From Candidatus Saccharimonadota bacterium (lineage in GTDB: Bacteria; Patescibacteriota; Saccharimonadia; QS-5-54-17), in NCBI GenBank assembly GCA_007131065.1, contig SLRF01000055.1:1-13049 (forward strand): a DNA stretch of 13,049 nt, given 5' to 3'. Positions 6,928-12,314 of the stretch are shown piece after piece. The position numbers and the translations under genes are program-made. The notes under the pieces are model-generated. The model worked only from the letters and a program-made list of their open reading frames with translations. It made no database searches and was not told the origin of the DNA. Each line of letters begins with the position of its first letter. Positions within the stretch are counted from its first letter, which is position 1.

Positions 6928-7350
6928 TACTGTAGCGCCTGCTTCTTCTAGCTTGGACTTAGCTTCTTCAGCTTCGTCTTTAGGCGCGTTTTCTTTTACG
7001 GCCTTTGGTGCGCCGTCGACTATTGCTTTGCTCTCCGCTAGGCCTAGTCCGGTGATTTCACGTACGGCCTTGATGACGTTGATCTTGCTGGATCCTGCGT
7101 CCTTAAGTGTGATGGTGAATTCACTCTTTTCTTCTGCTGCTTCGCCTGCTTCCGCACCGGCTGCTGGGGCTGCTGCAACTGCTGCTGGTGCTGCAGCTGA
7201 TACGTCGAAGTGGTCTTCTAGTACTTTGACCAGTTCACTTAGATCTAGCGTACTTAGCTCTTCGATTTCCTTTACGAGTTTTTCGAACTTCTTTGGAATC
7301 TCAGTCTTCTCTTCTGCTTTCTCTTCTTTCTTGTCTTTTGCTTCTGCCAT
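6916..7350 (-). CDS. rplL: 50S ribosomal protein bL12 (L7/L12)
   Basis: This 144-residue stalk protein has an N-terminal dimerisation helix region (about residues 18-48, FEKLVKEIEELSTLDLSELV), an Ala-rich hinge (about 51-72) and the compact C-terminal domain from about 77. That domain carries ITLKDAGSSKINVIKAVREI and LGLAESKAIVDGAPKAVKE, the surface that contacts translation factors. Most bL12 proteins have about 120-125 residues; the extra length here is a charged N-terminal arm (MAEAKDKKEEKAEEKTEIPK). It binds the C-terminal helix of uL10 as dimers. GGAGG precedes the ATG by 7 nt, and the gap after rplJ is only 24 nt. rpoB, the frequent downstream neighbour, is absent. Confidence 0.97.
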   Translation of the reverse strand: MAEAKDKKEEKAEEKTEIPKKFEKLVKEIEELSTLDLSELVKVLEDHFDVSAAAPAAVAAAPAAGAEAGEAAEEKSEFTITLKDAGSSKINVIKAVREITGLGLAESKAIVDGAPKAVKENAPKDEAEEAKSKLEEAGATVELE

Positions 7351-7374
7351 AGTTGGCCTCCTTGGTTAAATTAT

Positions 7375-7902
7375 TTATGCTTCCTTAGCTTTTGCTATAC
7401 CGTCAAGTGCCGTTACCAGGCCTCGAATATTGCCGTCGAGTACACGTACGAATCCAGACAGTGGAGCGGCAATCGTTCCCACTAGCTGAGCGGTAAGCTC
7501 TTCTCTGCTAGGTAGTTCAGCTAATTGCTTGACTTGCTCTGCATCGAACATCTCACCCTGAGCGTTAATCGCACCGATCGGCTCTAGCGCTCCATGCTTC
7601 TTGGCATAGTCTACTAGTGTCTTGGCCGGTGCTACCTGGTCGCCGTAACCGAAGGCTACAGCTACCGGGCCTTCTAGGTCGGAAATGTCTAAATCCTTAA
7701 AACTTTCCGAGACTGCCCTTTTGAGCATGGCATTCTTTACGACACGAAAACTTCCATCTTGTTCCTTCATCTGCTTACGCAGTTCTTGAGAGGCGGCGAC
7801 GGACAGGCCGCTGTATGCAGTAAGTACACTCATGCTACTGCGCTCGAAATCTTCCTTGAGCGCGGCTACTTGAGCTTCCTTTTGCGAGCGTGAAATTGCC
7901 AT
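7375..7902 (-). CDS. rplJ: 50S ribosomal protein uL10
   Basis: This 175-residue protein matches the usual uL10 length and pattern. The N-terminal rRNA-binding domain includes LKEDFERSSMSVLTAYSGLSV, ELRKQMKEQDGSFRVVKNAM and GPVAVAFGYGDQVAPAKTL, and the C-terminal helix (about 150-173) would carry bL12 dimers. uL10 anchors the stalk on 23S rRNA and, with bL12, represses its own mRNA through the leader. AAAGGTGAT gives the ribosome site 3-8 nt before the ATG. It is first in a two-gene operon with rplL; rplK and rplA, common upstream partners, are not here. Confidence 0.96.
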   Translation of the reverse strand: MAISRSQKEAQVAALKEDFERSSMSVLTAYSGLSVAASQELRKQMKEQDGSFRVVKNAMLKRAVSESFKDLDISDLEGPVAVAFGYGDQVAPAKTLVDYAKKHGALEPIGAINAQGEMFDAEQVKQLAELPSREELTAQLVGTIAAPLSGFVRVLDGNIRGLVTALDGIAKAKEA

Positions 7903-7937
7903 ATATCACCTTTGCTTATTAATTTTTAGTGAGCATT

Positions 7938-7969
7938 AAAAAAGTCTTTGGCATCGACCGACCAAAGAC
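7938..7969 (-). terminator. Intrinsic terminator inside the rplJ leader (attenuator)
   Basis: On the minus strand GTCTTTGG (7969-7962) pairs with CCAAAGAC (7951-7944) across a 10-nt loop, followed at once by six T (7943-7938). It stands 35 nt before the rplJ start and between the promoter and the gene, so it can only act as a transcription attenuator. The same CCAAAGAC occurs upstream in the L10 leader at 8062-8069. Confidence 0.8.
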
Positions 7970-7999
7970 ATATATTCTCGAGAATCAACATAGTTATAG

Positions 8000-8077
8000 C
8001 TGATATCACCTCGGTAGCATTATTAACCCCGTCCCTTGCTTGCAAGGTTCGGCGCGCTACGGTCTTTGGCTCACCTG
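8000..8077 (-). ncRNA. Ribosomal protein L10 leader (cis-regulatory RNA)
   Basis: The minus-strand leader carries the signature of the L10 leader family: GCCAAAGACCGTAGC, a short hairpin CCTTG CAAG CAAGG, then GCTACCGAGGTGATATC. GTAGC (8060-8056) pairs with GCTAC (8018-8014). This internal-loop site is where the L10-(L12)n complex binds its own mRNA. The transcript should start near 8077, about 175 nt before rplJ. Binding would favour the downstream terminator. Recognised by motif memory, not by a covariance model. Confidence 0.8.
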
Positions 8078-8083
8078 CAGAGT

Positions 8084-8112
8084 ATTTTATCCTCAGTGCG
8101 TTATTATGTCAA
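8084..8112 (-). promoter_or_regulatory. Strong promoter of rplJ-rplL
   Basis: On the minus strand TTGACA (8112-8107), a 17-nt spacer and TAAAAT (8089-8084) form a near-consensus sigma-70 promoter. The expected start is near 8077, just ahead of the L10 leader. Confidence 0.85.
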
Positions 8113-8121
8113 AATATGAAC

Positions 8122-8150
8122 TTGCTGAATACTGATTAACATTGTAAAGT
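8122..8150 (+). promoter_or_regulatory. Promoter of the GGDEF gene, possibly leaderless
   Basis: TTGCTG (8122-8127), a 17-nt spacer and TAAAGT (8145-8150). The ATG begins 7 nt after the -10 end, so the transcript would start at or within a base of the start codon. The gene has no Shine-Dalgarno, which agrees with leaderless initiation. It is divergent from the rplJ promoter. Confidence 0.5.
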
Positions 8151-8157
8151 ATGTATT

Positions 8158-8757
8158 ATGAACAATCCCAACTCCGCCCCTTTTGCCGACTCCGGCGAAT
8201 ACGTGCATATAGACGAGGTGAATAGACTCCAAGATAGAATAGCTGAGCTCGAGGCTGAGCTTTCAAAGGCGTATGAGGACGCGCTGCTGGACCCCTTGAC
8301 CTCTGCGCTCAATCGCAGAGGCTTTAAGCTTTTAATGGATCAGGAGTGGGACAGGGTAAAAAGAGAAAGATACCAAGAGCCCAAAACCACATTTTCCATG
8401 CTCTGCTTGGATATAGATAAATTCAAGGACGTCAATGACACTTACGGCCACTTAGCCGGTGATGCAGTACTGAAAAGGCTGTCTTCCTGTGTTATGGATG
8501 AAATCAGAGATAGCGATATATTCGCTAGGACGGGGGGAGACGAATTTATCGTATGTCTAGTGAATACGGATGTTGATGAAGCCGAGACTGTACGGGAAAA
8601 GCTGCAGGGTGTTCTCAGCAACAATTCGTTACAGTTAGATGACGGCTCTGAGCTGTCATTCTCAGTATCAATTGGCTTGGCTGGATACGACGAACAAGAA
8701 GATTGGACGGCTGTACTCCACGAGGCAGACGCGCAACTTTACAACGAAAAGCGGTAG
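8158..8757 (+). CDS. Stand-alone GGDEF protein (diguanylate cyclase)
   Basis: This 199-residue protein has a coiled coil (about residues 18-42) and one GGDEF domain. The domain starts LLDPLTSALNRRGF and continues with the metal site LDIDKFKDVNDTYGHLAGD (84-102), then the active-site motif GGDEF (126-130), intact. An RxxD inhibitory-site motif is present at R117-D120, the correct 5 residues before GGDEF, which predicts product inhibition. The domain makes c-di-GMP from two GTP and needs to dimerise, here probably through the coiled coil. There is no sensor domain, signal peptide or membrane helix, so it is cytosolic. Start choice: ATG 8158 follows an in-frame TAA at 8137 and no other ATG fits. 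No EAL/HD-GYP partner or known c-di-GMP riboswitch is visible nearby. Diguanylate cyclases are not common in very reduced genomes. Confidence 0.93.
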   Translation: MNNPNSAPFADSGEYVHIDEVNRLQDRIAELEAELSKAYEDALLDPLTSALNRRGFKLLMDQEWDRVKRERYQEPKTTFSMLCLDIDKFKDVNDTYGHLAGDAVLKRLSSCVMDEIRDSDIFARTGGDEFIVCLVNTDVDEAETVREKLQGVLSNNSLQLDDGSELSFSVSIGLAGYDEQEDWTAVLHEADAQLYNEKR

Positions 8758-8764
8758 TTCTTAT

Positions 8765-8800
8765 TTGACAAACTAACTACTATTCTCTAGCTTGAATAGT
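8765..8800 (+). promoter_or_regulatory. Possible promoter with inverted-repeat operator
   Basis: TTGACA (8765-8770) is followed after 17 nt by a poor -10, TAGCTT (8788-8793). The -10 lies within the 8-nt spacer of the perfect 7-bp inverted repeat ACTATTC (8779-8785)/GAATAGT (8794-8800). This could be an operator over a promoter for the RNA at 8801-8957, or a weak stem-loop after the GGDEF gene. Confidence 0.35.
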
Positions 8801-8957
8801 ATGTTGTTTCAACCTACAGCTACACCACTGAACACATCCAGCCCGCTTTTTAGCGGTCTCGTGCTCATTATTGGTTAGTTGCTAGGTTGAAGCCCTGATT
8901 GGCGAATAAATATCAAAGCCCCGGACTTCAACCAAAAAAGTCCGGGGCTTTTTCTTT
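8801..8957 (+). ncRNA. Candidate structured RNA between the GGDEF gene and the peptide cassette
   Basis: The 326 nt between 8758 and 9083 hold no convincing gene apart from this structure and the hairpin after it. TTCAACCTA (8808-8816) pairs perfectly with TAGGTTGAA (8883-8891); inside, ACCA pairs with TGGT and CCGCT with AGCGG around a TTTT loop (8843-8856). The unit ends in a 14-bp terminator. This could be a small RNA of about 155 nt or a 5' attenuator. It does not match tRNA, tmRNA, SRP RNA, RNase P RNA or c-di-GMP riboswitch patterns I know. The rod shape resembles 6S RNA only loosely. Confidence 0.4.
8915..8957 (+). terminator. Strong intrinsic terminator
   Basis: AAAGCCCCGGACTT (8915-8928) pairs perfectly with AAGTCCGGGGCTTT (8938-8951), with a 9-nt loop, followed by TTCTTTT. 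It ends transcripts from the GGDEF gene and from the candidate RNA before the peptide cassette. Confidence 0.9.
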
Positions 8958-8972
8958 TAACAATTAAAACTG

Positions 8973-9025
8973 CGTGATTCCATACGAATCTTGATTGCGA
9001 GCAAGGTTTGTATGGAATCATCACG
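8973..9025 (+). repeat. Long hairpin upstream of the peptide cassette
   Basis: GATTCCATACGAATCTTG (8976-8993) pairs with CAAGGTTTGTATGGAATC (9002-9019): 18 bp with two G-U pairs around the 8-nt loop ATTGCGAG. CGT/ACG adds 3 bp after a 3-nt bulge. No U tract follows, so it is not a terminator. It stands 58 nt before the peptide start, in its 5' region. Confidence 0.6.
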
Positions 9026-9083
9026 ATTCCAGCCCTTGGTTAACTCTAAGGGATACATTGACAAAGCGGGAGAAGGAGCAGGC

Positions 9084-9182
9084 ATGAAGACTCAAGAAAG
9101 CCCCGTGCAGCCAACCCTGCAACAGGCGTTGCAACAAGTGTTCGATACCGGTTGCAGTGGCTCTAGGCCTCCAAAGCCCTGA
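9084..9182 (+). CDS. 32-residue hypothetical peptide
   Basis: The ATG at 9084 follows a very good ribosome site (AGAAGGAG, 5 nt spacing), which decides this start over an in-frame ATG farther upstream (8991) that lies inside the hairpin arm. The peptide begins MKTQESPVQPTLQQAL, has one predicted helix (about residues 10-20, Gln/Leu-rich), one cysteine (residue 24) and a Gly/Ser/Pro tail ending RPPKP. The length and layout recall RiPP precursors, toxins or leader peptides, but no modifying enzyme, immunity gene or transporter is beside it. The next gene starts 13 nt after its stop, so they are very probably co-transcribed. No family recognised. Confidence 0.55.
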   Translation: MKTQESPVQPTLQQALQQVFDTGCSGSRPPKP

Positions 9183-9195
9183 ATAGAGGTGCCGT

Positions 9196-9708
9196 ATGGG
9201 TGTAAAGAACAGCGACGTCAGGAAGCTTATCGAGCTACTCAAGCAGAAGGGTAGCATCGGTAGCGGGGCTCGGAATCCATACGAACAACTCAAACTGCAT
9301 CTCGACACTGGCGATATCGATCGTTGCCGCAGCGTGGTACGTGCCGCAGTCGAGCAAGGAGATGTTCGCGTCAAGGGTACTATCGATCGACCTCAGGCAT
9401 TCGAACTCCGTGGAAATGGAGTCTCCCAGCCTGAAGATCGATGCGATAGATCATCTGCACTGGTTGCTATAAACAGACTGCAGAGGCGAAGCCGCGAAAG
9501 CGACGGACTGGTTGAAATTGAATGTCAGTATGCGGGCTGGGATCAGCTGGCGTTGGCACTTGATCTTGACTCATCTTCGGAGCTAGAACGTTGCATTGAA
9601 GAGGCAACGTCAGCAGGGCAGCTTGATTTCGACTGGGACTGTACGCAGTATCCGCCGAAGGCTGTGTTCCTTTTCGAAACTTCGTCTCAGCTACGAAGTG
9701 CAGCATGA
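9196..9708 (+). CDS. Hypothetical protein with two winged-helix-like halves
   Basis: This 170-residue soluble protein has AGAGGT 5 nt before the ATG. The N-terminal half (about 6-73) reads like a winged helix: helix DVRKLIELLKQKGS, a second helix around PYEQLKLHL, a recognition-helix-like DIDRCRSVVRAAVEQGDV and a beta hairpin VRVKGTIDRPQAFELRG. The C-terminal half repeats the pattern: GWDQLALALDLDSSSELERC, IEEATSAGQLDFD, then a beta strand KAVFLFE. The two halves also share an Asp-rich, four-residue-spaced helix start. DNA binding is an inference from pattern only. It has a basic middle linker (about 93-101). Ile codons are almost all ATC and GC is clearly higher than in the flanking genes, which suggests transfer or a different expression class. 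It forms a cassette with the peptide at 9084-9182. Confidence 0.6.
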   Translation: MGVKNSDVRKLIELLKQKGSIGSGARNPYEQLKLHLDTGDIDRCRSVVRAAVEQGDVRVKGTIDRPQAFELRGNGVSQPEDRCDRSSALVAINRLQRRSRESDGLVEIECQYAGWDQLALALDLDSSSELERCIEEATSAGQLDFDWDCTQYPPKAVFLFETSSQLRSAA

Positions 9709-9791
9709 GCTGGAGGGTTCTTGCTAAGTTGGGTGAGATCCATCTGATTTGGCATATCACCGGGACGGTTGGTTGCGAAAGTAGAGTATAG
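9705..9791 (+). CDS. Possible 28-residue peptide overlapping the end of the previous gene
   Basis: An ATG overlaps the preceding stop as ATGA, and 28 codons follow, beginning MSWRVLAKLGEI and with a hydrophobic centre. It could be made by translational coupling, but no ribosome site is clear and the last part enters the stem-loop at 9761. Listed because of the overlap alone; it may be chance. Confidence 0.15.
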   Translation: MSWRVLAKLGEIHLIWHITGTVGCESRV

Positions 9792-9834
9792 CGCAGTGGC
9801 GACCCCACTCGTTTCATACTTACCAACCGTCCCG
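9761..9834 (+). repeat. 13-bp stem-loop element before the thymidylate operon
   Basis: CGGGACGGTTGGT (9761-9773) and ACCAACCGTCCCG (9822-9834) are perfect inverted repeats enclosing 48 nt. Inside, AGTAT can pair with ATACT and AGTGG (9795-9799) with CCACT (9805-9809), giving an interrupted rod. There is no U tract. It may be a structured RNA, a transcription end processed from the cassette mRNA, or the inverted ends of a small element. I see no duplicated target site. Confidence 0.5.
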
Positions 9835-9906
9835 ACCAGTTATTATGTCACTCCCCTCCCGCTTATTTCTTTAATGCTTATGCATGCTAGTTGTTTGGTA
9901 ATGAGT

Positions 9907-9923
9907 TAAAATGATTGCAATCA
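9907..9923 (+). promoter_or_regulatory. Putative -10 and 12-nt palindrome before thyA
   Basis: TAAAAT (9907-9912) is a likely -10, though no good -35 is found 16-18 nt upstream. TGATTGCAATCA (9912-9923), a perfect palindrome, lies where transcription should start and just before the GGAG ribosome site, a suitable place for an operator. Confidence 0.35.
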
Positions 9924-9936
9924 AGTGGAGATGAAC

Positions 9937-10926
9937 ATGGAGCGACCACAAGAAATACATGAATATCCGGTCGATTATGATGCTGACAGAGAGCCGGACT
10001 GGCAATATCACGAATTATTAGACCGTATAGTAAGAGATGGTCGCATCACAAGATCGGGCATGGATGAGGAATCAAAGCAGATACTTGGACATGTCATGTA
10101 TTTCGACATGGAGAATGGCGTGCCACTGATAACTGAACGTGACTTGATGTCGTCTTCTAGGCCGGAGAATATCGAGAAATGGCAAACCAGAGAGCAGCAT
10201 GAACAACCGTTTAGGTATTCCGCTAAACAAGGCCTGGCCGAGATAATCGGTTTTATAAATGGAGCTCGTACAGTTGAAGAGTTAGAAAGCTATGGCTGTA
10301 AATGGTGGCATTTCTGGGCAACAGAAGAGAAATGTGCCAAAAGAGGGCTGGAGACTGGGGATTTAGGGCCGGGTTCATACGGAGCAGCCTTTCATGATTT
10401 CCCTATGGCAGATGGGAAAACTTTTAATCAATTTCAGGCCATAGTTCAACAGATTAGGGAGCGACCGGAGCTTCGTACACACATAATTACCCCCTATATC
10501 CCCTATAACCTAGTAAGACTAGAGGGTCAGAAGCAACAGGTTGTCGTGGTTCCTTGTCATGGGGATTTACGTTTCGATGTCGATACTGATGCTAAGGAAA
10601 TATCACTAGTGCACAAGCAAAGAAGTGCCGACTCACCTGTAGGTTTACCGTTCAACATGATCCACTATAGCGCCCTACTGACCATGATGGGTCAAGTTAC
10701 AGGATATAAGCCTAAGCAACTCGTTTATATGATCGACAATGCTCATATATACAAAAGACACTACGAGAAAGTTCAAGATGAAATACTTACTCGTGACCCT
10801 AAGCCGTTTCCTAGGCTAAAAGTTGACCCCAACATAGTCAGGTTGGAGGATTTTCGAGTAGAACACTTCTCTGTCGAAGAATATGACCCTCATCCGCCAA
10901 TAGACATGGAAGGAACTCCGGTATAA
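9937..10926 (+). CDS. thyA: Thymidylate synthase, divergent ThyA type
   Basis: The 329-residue protein makes dTMP from dUMP using methylene-tetrahydrofolate. It shows the active-site cysteine in VVPCHGDLRF (C207), the phosphate-binding QRSAD (228-232), GLPFNMIHYSALLTMM with N240, and DNAHIYKRHYE (267 on). The GDLGPGSYG segment (141-149) matches the conserved GDLGPVYG region with one extra residue. E. coli ThyA has 264 residues; here an acidic N-terminal extension and inserts add about 65. Usual WN and GDAHIY residues are replaced in places, so it is an outlying member, but the catalytic set is present. Start: GTG 9925 and ATG 9931 are in frame, but GGAG at 9927-9930 sits 6 nt before ATG 9937, which I prefer. 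The stop overlaps folA as TAATG. Confidence 0.93.
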   Translation: MERPQEIHEYPVDYDADREPDWQYHELLDRIVRDGRITRSGMDEESKQILGHVMYFDMENGVPLITERDLMSSSRPENIEKWQTREQHEQPFRYSAKQGLAEIIGFINGARTVEELESYGCKWWHFWATEEKCAKRGLETGDLGPGSYGAAFHDFPMADGKTFNQFQAIVQQIRERPELRTHIITPYIPYNLVRLEGQKQQVVVVPCHGDLRFDVDTDAKEISLVHKQRSADSPVGLPFNMIHYSALLTMMGQVTGYKPKQLVYMIDNAHIYKRHYEKVQDEILTRDPKPFPRLKVDPNIVRLEDFRVEHFSVEEYDPHPPIDMEGTPV

Positions 10927-11417
10927 TGGAGAACTTAAATATTATAGTCGCACACGGACATAATAGAGTTATTGGCAGTGAGAATGATCTACCCTGGGCT
11001 GGTGAGATGCGCGAAGACATGAAACGGTTCGTAGAATTGACCACGGGTCATACGATTCTAATGGGCAGAAAGACATACGATTCTATAGGAAGACCACTTC
11101 CGAATAGGCGCAATATAGTCCTCACTTCCCAAGACGATTTAGAGATCGAAGGATGTGAAACTGTAAATACCTTTGCAGATGTATTAGATATGGAAGTCGA
11201 TGGAGACTTATTTGTGATTGGTGGTGCAAAAGTTTACCACTTAGCAATGCCTCATGCCGATAAGCTATATGTTACCGAAATTGACGGCGACTTCCCGGGA
11301 GATACTTTTTTTCCTGAGTTACCAGACGTGTGGCACGAGGTATATAGAGAGCCTCATGGTGTTGATGAGAGAAATTGTTATGGATATACATTTGTAGAGT
11401 ATGAACGAATCACCTAA
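10926..11417 (+). CDS. folA: Dihydrofolate reductase
   Basis: This 163-residue protein has the standard DHFR length. It shows NRVIGSENDLPW (13-24), the catalytic acid in REDMKRF (D31), GHTILMGRKTYDSIGRPLPN (41-60), RRNIVLT, and the nucleotide-binding VIGGAKVY. It reduces dihydrofolate to tetrahydrofolate with NADPH and so recycles the folate oxidised by the thymidylate synthase encoded just before it. The ATG overlaps the thyA stop by one base, and AAGGA lies 11 nt upstream within thyA. The pair thyA-folA is a classic functional unit. The following HIT gene overlaps its end by 17 nt. Confidence 0.96.
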   Translation: MENLNIIVAHGHNRVIGSENDLPWAGEMREDMKRFVELTTGHTILMGRKTYDSIGRPLPNRRNIVLTSQDDLEIEGCETVNTFADVLDMEVDGDLFVIGGAKVYHLAMPHADKLYVTEIDGDFPGDTFFPELPDVWHEVYREPHGVDERNCYGYTFVEYERIT

Positions 11418-11988
11418 ACCCAAAAGCACCGACAAGATTTATCTAGAACATGCTAGAACTGCTGAGCAACTTCATGACATGGAAGATATTGCTGAGCGTG
11501 GAATATGCTTTATGTGCCCCGACAACATACCGGAGTATTATGAAGAACGAGGCGGATTGATAGAAGAAGGCGAACATTCATATTTAGTTCATAACGGGTA
11601 TCCGTACGAGAATACTGAGCACCATATGATGGTCATACCCAAGAAGCACGCTGAACGATTGCAAGATTTAGACGAAGAGTTTATGTTGGAGGCGTTCGAT
11701 TTTTTAAGATGGCTGGAGGGCGAATATGATGTTTCTGGAGGTGCGATTGCTATGCGTTTCGGTAATCCAGAAGAGACTGGTGCTACCGCACACCACCTGC
11801 ATATACACTTTATAGTGCCTTCAAGCGATATATCCCCAGAGGATGATCCGGTCAAATTTCGTATGAGTCGAAAATTCAATACCAAAGTTCGTACTATTGC
11901 CGGGAAGATGACAGGAAAGGTGACAGTAGTCAACGTCAATGATATCGAGATTATTGAAGATGACAGAACAACCAAGCCGAAAAGCTAA
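11401..11988 (+). CDS. HIT-family protein (nucleotide hydrolase/transferase)
   Basis: The 195-residue protein carries the histidine triad HHLHIHFIV (H132-x-H134-x-H136), the catalytic nucleotide-binding motif of HIT enzymes. Upstream are HNGYPYENTEHHMMVIPKKH, typical of the fold, and CFMC (C36, C39), a likely structural zinc pair seen in many HIT proteins. HIT enzymes act on dinucleoside polyphosphates, adenosine phosphoramidates or nucleotide sugars; the substrate here is unknown. It begins inside folA in another frame and is the last gene of the thyA-folA operon, which suggests a role in nucleotide clean-up. A basic tail and a VTVVNVNDIEIIEDD segment follow the HIT core. No terminator is visible in the 30 nt after its stop. 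Confidence 0.9.
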   Translation: MNESPKPKSTDKIYLEHARTAEQLHDMEDIAERGICFMCPDNIPEYYEERGGLIEEGEHSYLVHNGYPYENTEHHMMVIPKKHAERLQDLDEEFMLEAFDFLRWLEGEYDVSGGAIAMRFGNPEETGATAHHLHIHFIVPSSDISPEDDPVKFRMSRKFNTKVRTIAGKMTGKVTVVNVNDIEIIEDDRTTKPKS

Positions 11989-12018
11989 GCAGTGGTTCAC
12001 GTGCCAAGAATACAACTA

Positions 12019-12219
12019 CTATATCAAGCAATAGCTATCAATCCTGGCACCCAGTATTCTTCTTTGTACTACTCCGAGTTCACTTTCTCCATCTTCAGAT
12101 ACAGCAGTAAAGGTTCCATCTATATGTAGTCTATACATGCCTTTTTCAAAATCTGTCATATCTATAGAGATGCCAGAATAGCTACCATCACGATCGAAGT
12201 CTGCAGATACAAGCACCAT
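12019..12219 (-). CDS. Small hypothetical ORF, possibly 3' fragment of a broken gene
   Basis: A 66-codon ORF starting at ATG 12219 without a clear ribosome site. It reads as an acidic, beta-rich sequence (SGISIDMTDFEKGMYRLHID) and resembles no family I know. The frame stays open 16 codons upstream of the ATG to a TGA, where it overlaps another open, protein-like frame that continues the 60-codon ORF upstream. That makes a frameshifted C-terminal part of one older gene as likely as an independent small gene. Confidence 0.4.
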   Translation of the reverse strand: MVLVSADFDRDGSYSGISIDMTDFEKGMYRLHIDGTFTAVSEDGESELGVVQRRILGARIDSYCLI

Positions 12220-12314
12220 CTTGTCCGCTACTGTAGGGTATGCGCATATAGTAGTGTGTAGTGCTTTACATCAGTCAGTTTTGCTACGTGCGATATACCA
12301 CCATCTTCACGTGC

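Noticed and set aside
6953..7369. 138-codon plus-strand ORF
   Set aside because: It is the Ser/Ala-rich mirror of rplL, a firmly identified gene on the other strand.
8801..8957. c-di-GMP riboswitch, tmRNA, SRP RNA or RNase P RNA
   Set aside because: The expected core motifs (for example the GCAAAGCC receptor section of the class I riboswitch, or GGAAGCAGC of SRP RNA) are not there; similarity to GTCCGGGG is only the terminator arm.
9139..9175. tRNA-like GTTCGATACC
   Set aside because: It lies in the coding part of the 32-residue peptide and has no matching acceptor, D or anticodon arms.
9270..9285. TCCATACGAA shared with the hairpin arm at 8979
   Set aside because: A 10-base match is expected many times by chance in 13 kb.
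9467..9826. 119-codon minus-strand ORF
   Set aside because: It lies opposite the plus-strand 170-residue gene and the stem-loop, has no ribosome site, and its composition is that of a shadow frame.
9761..9834. Integron attC site
   Set aside because: The arms contain no RYYYAAC/GTTRRRY pair in the needed order, and no integrase gene is present.
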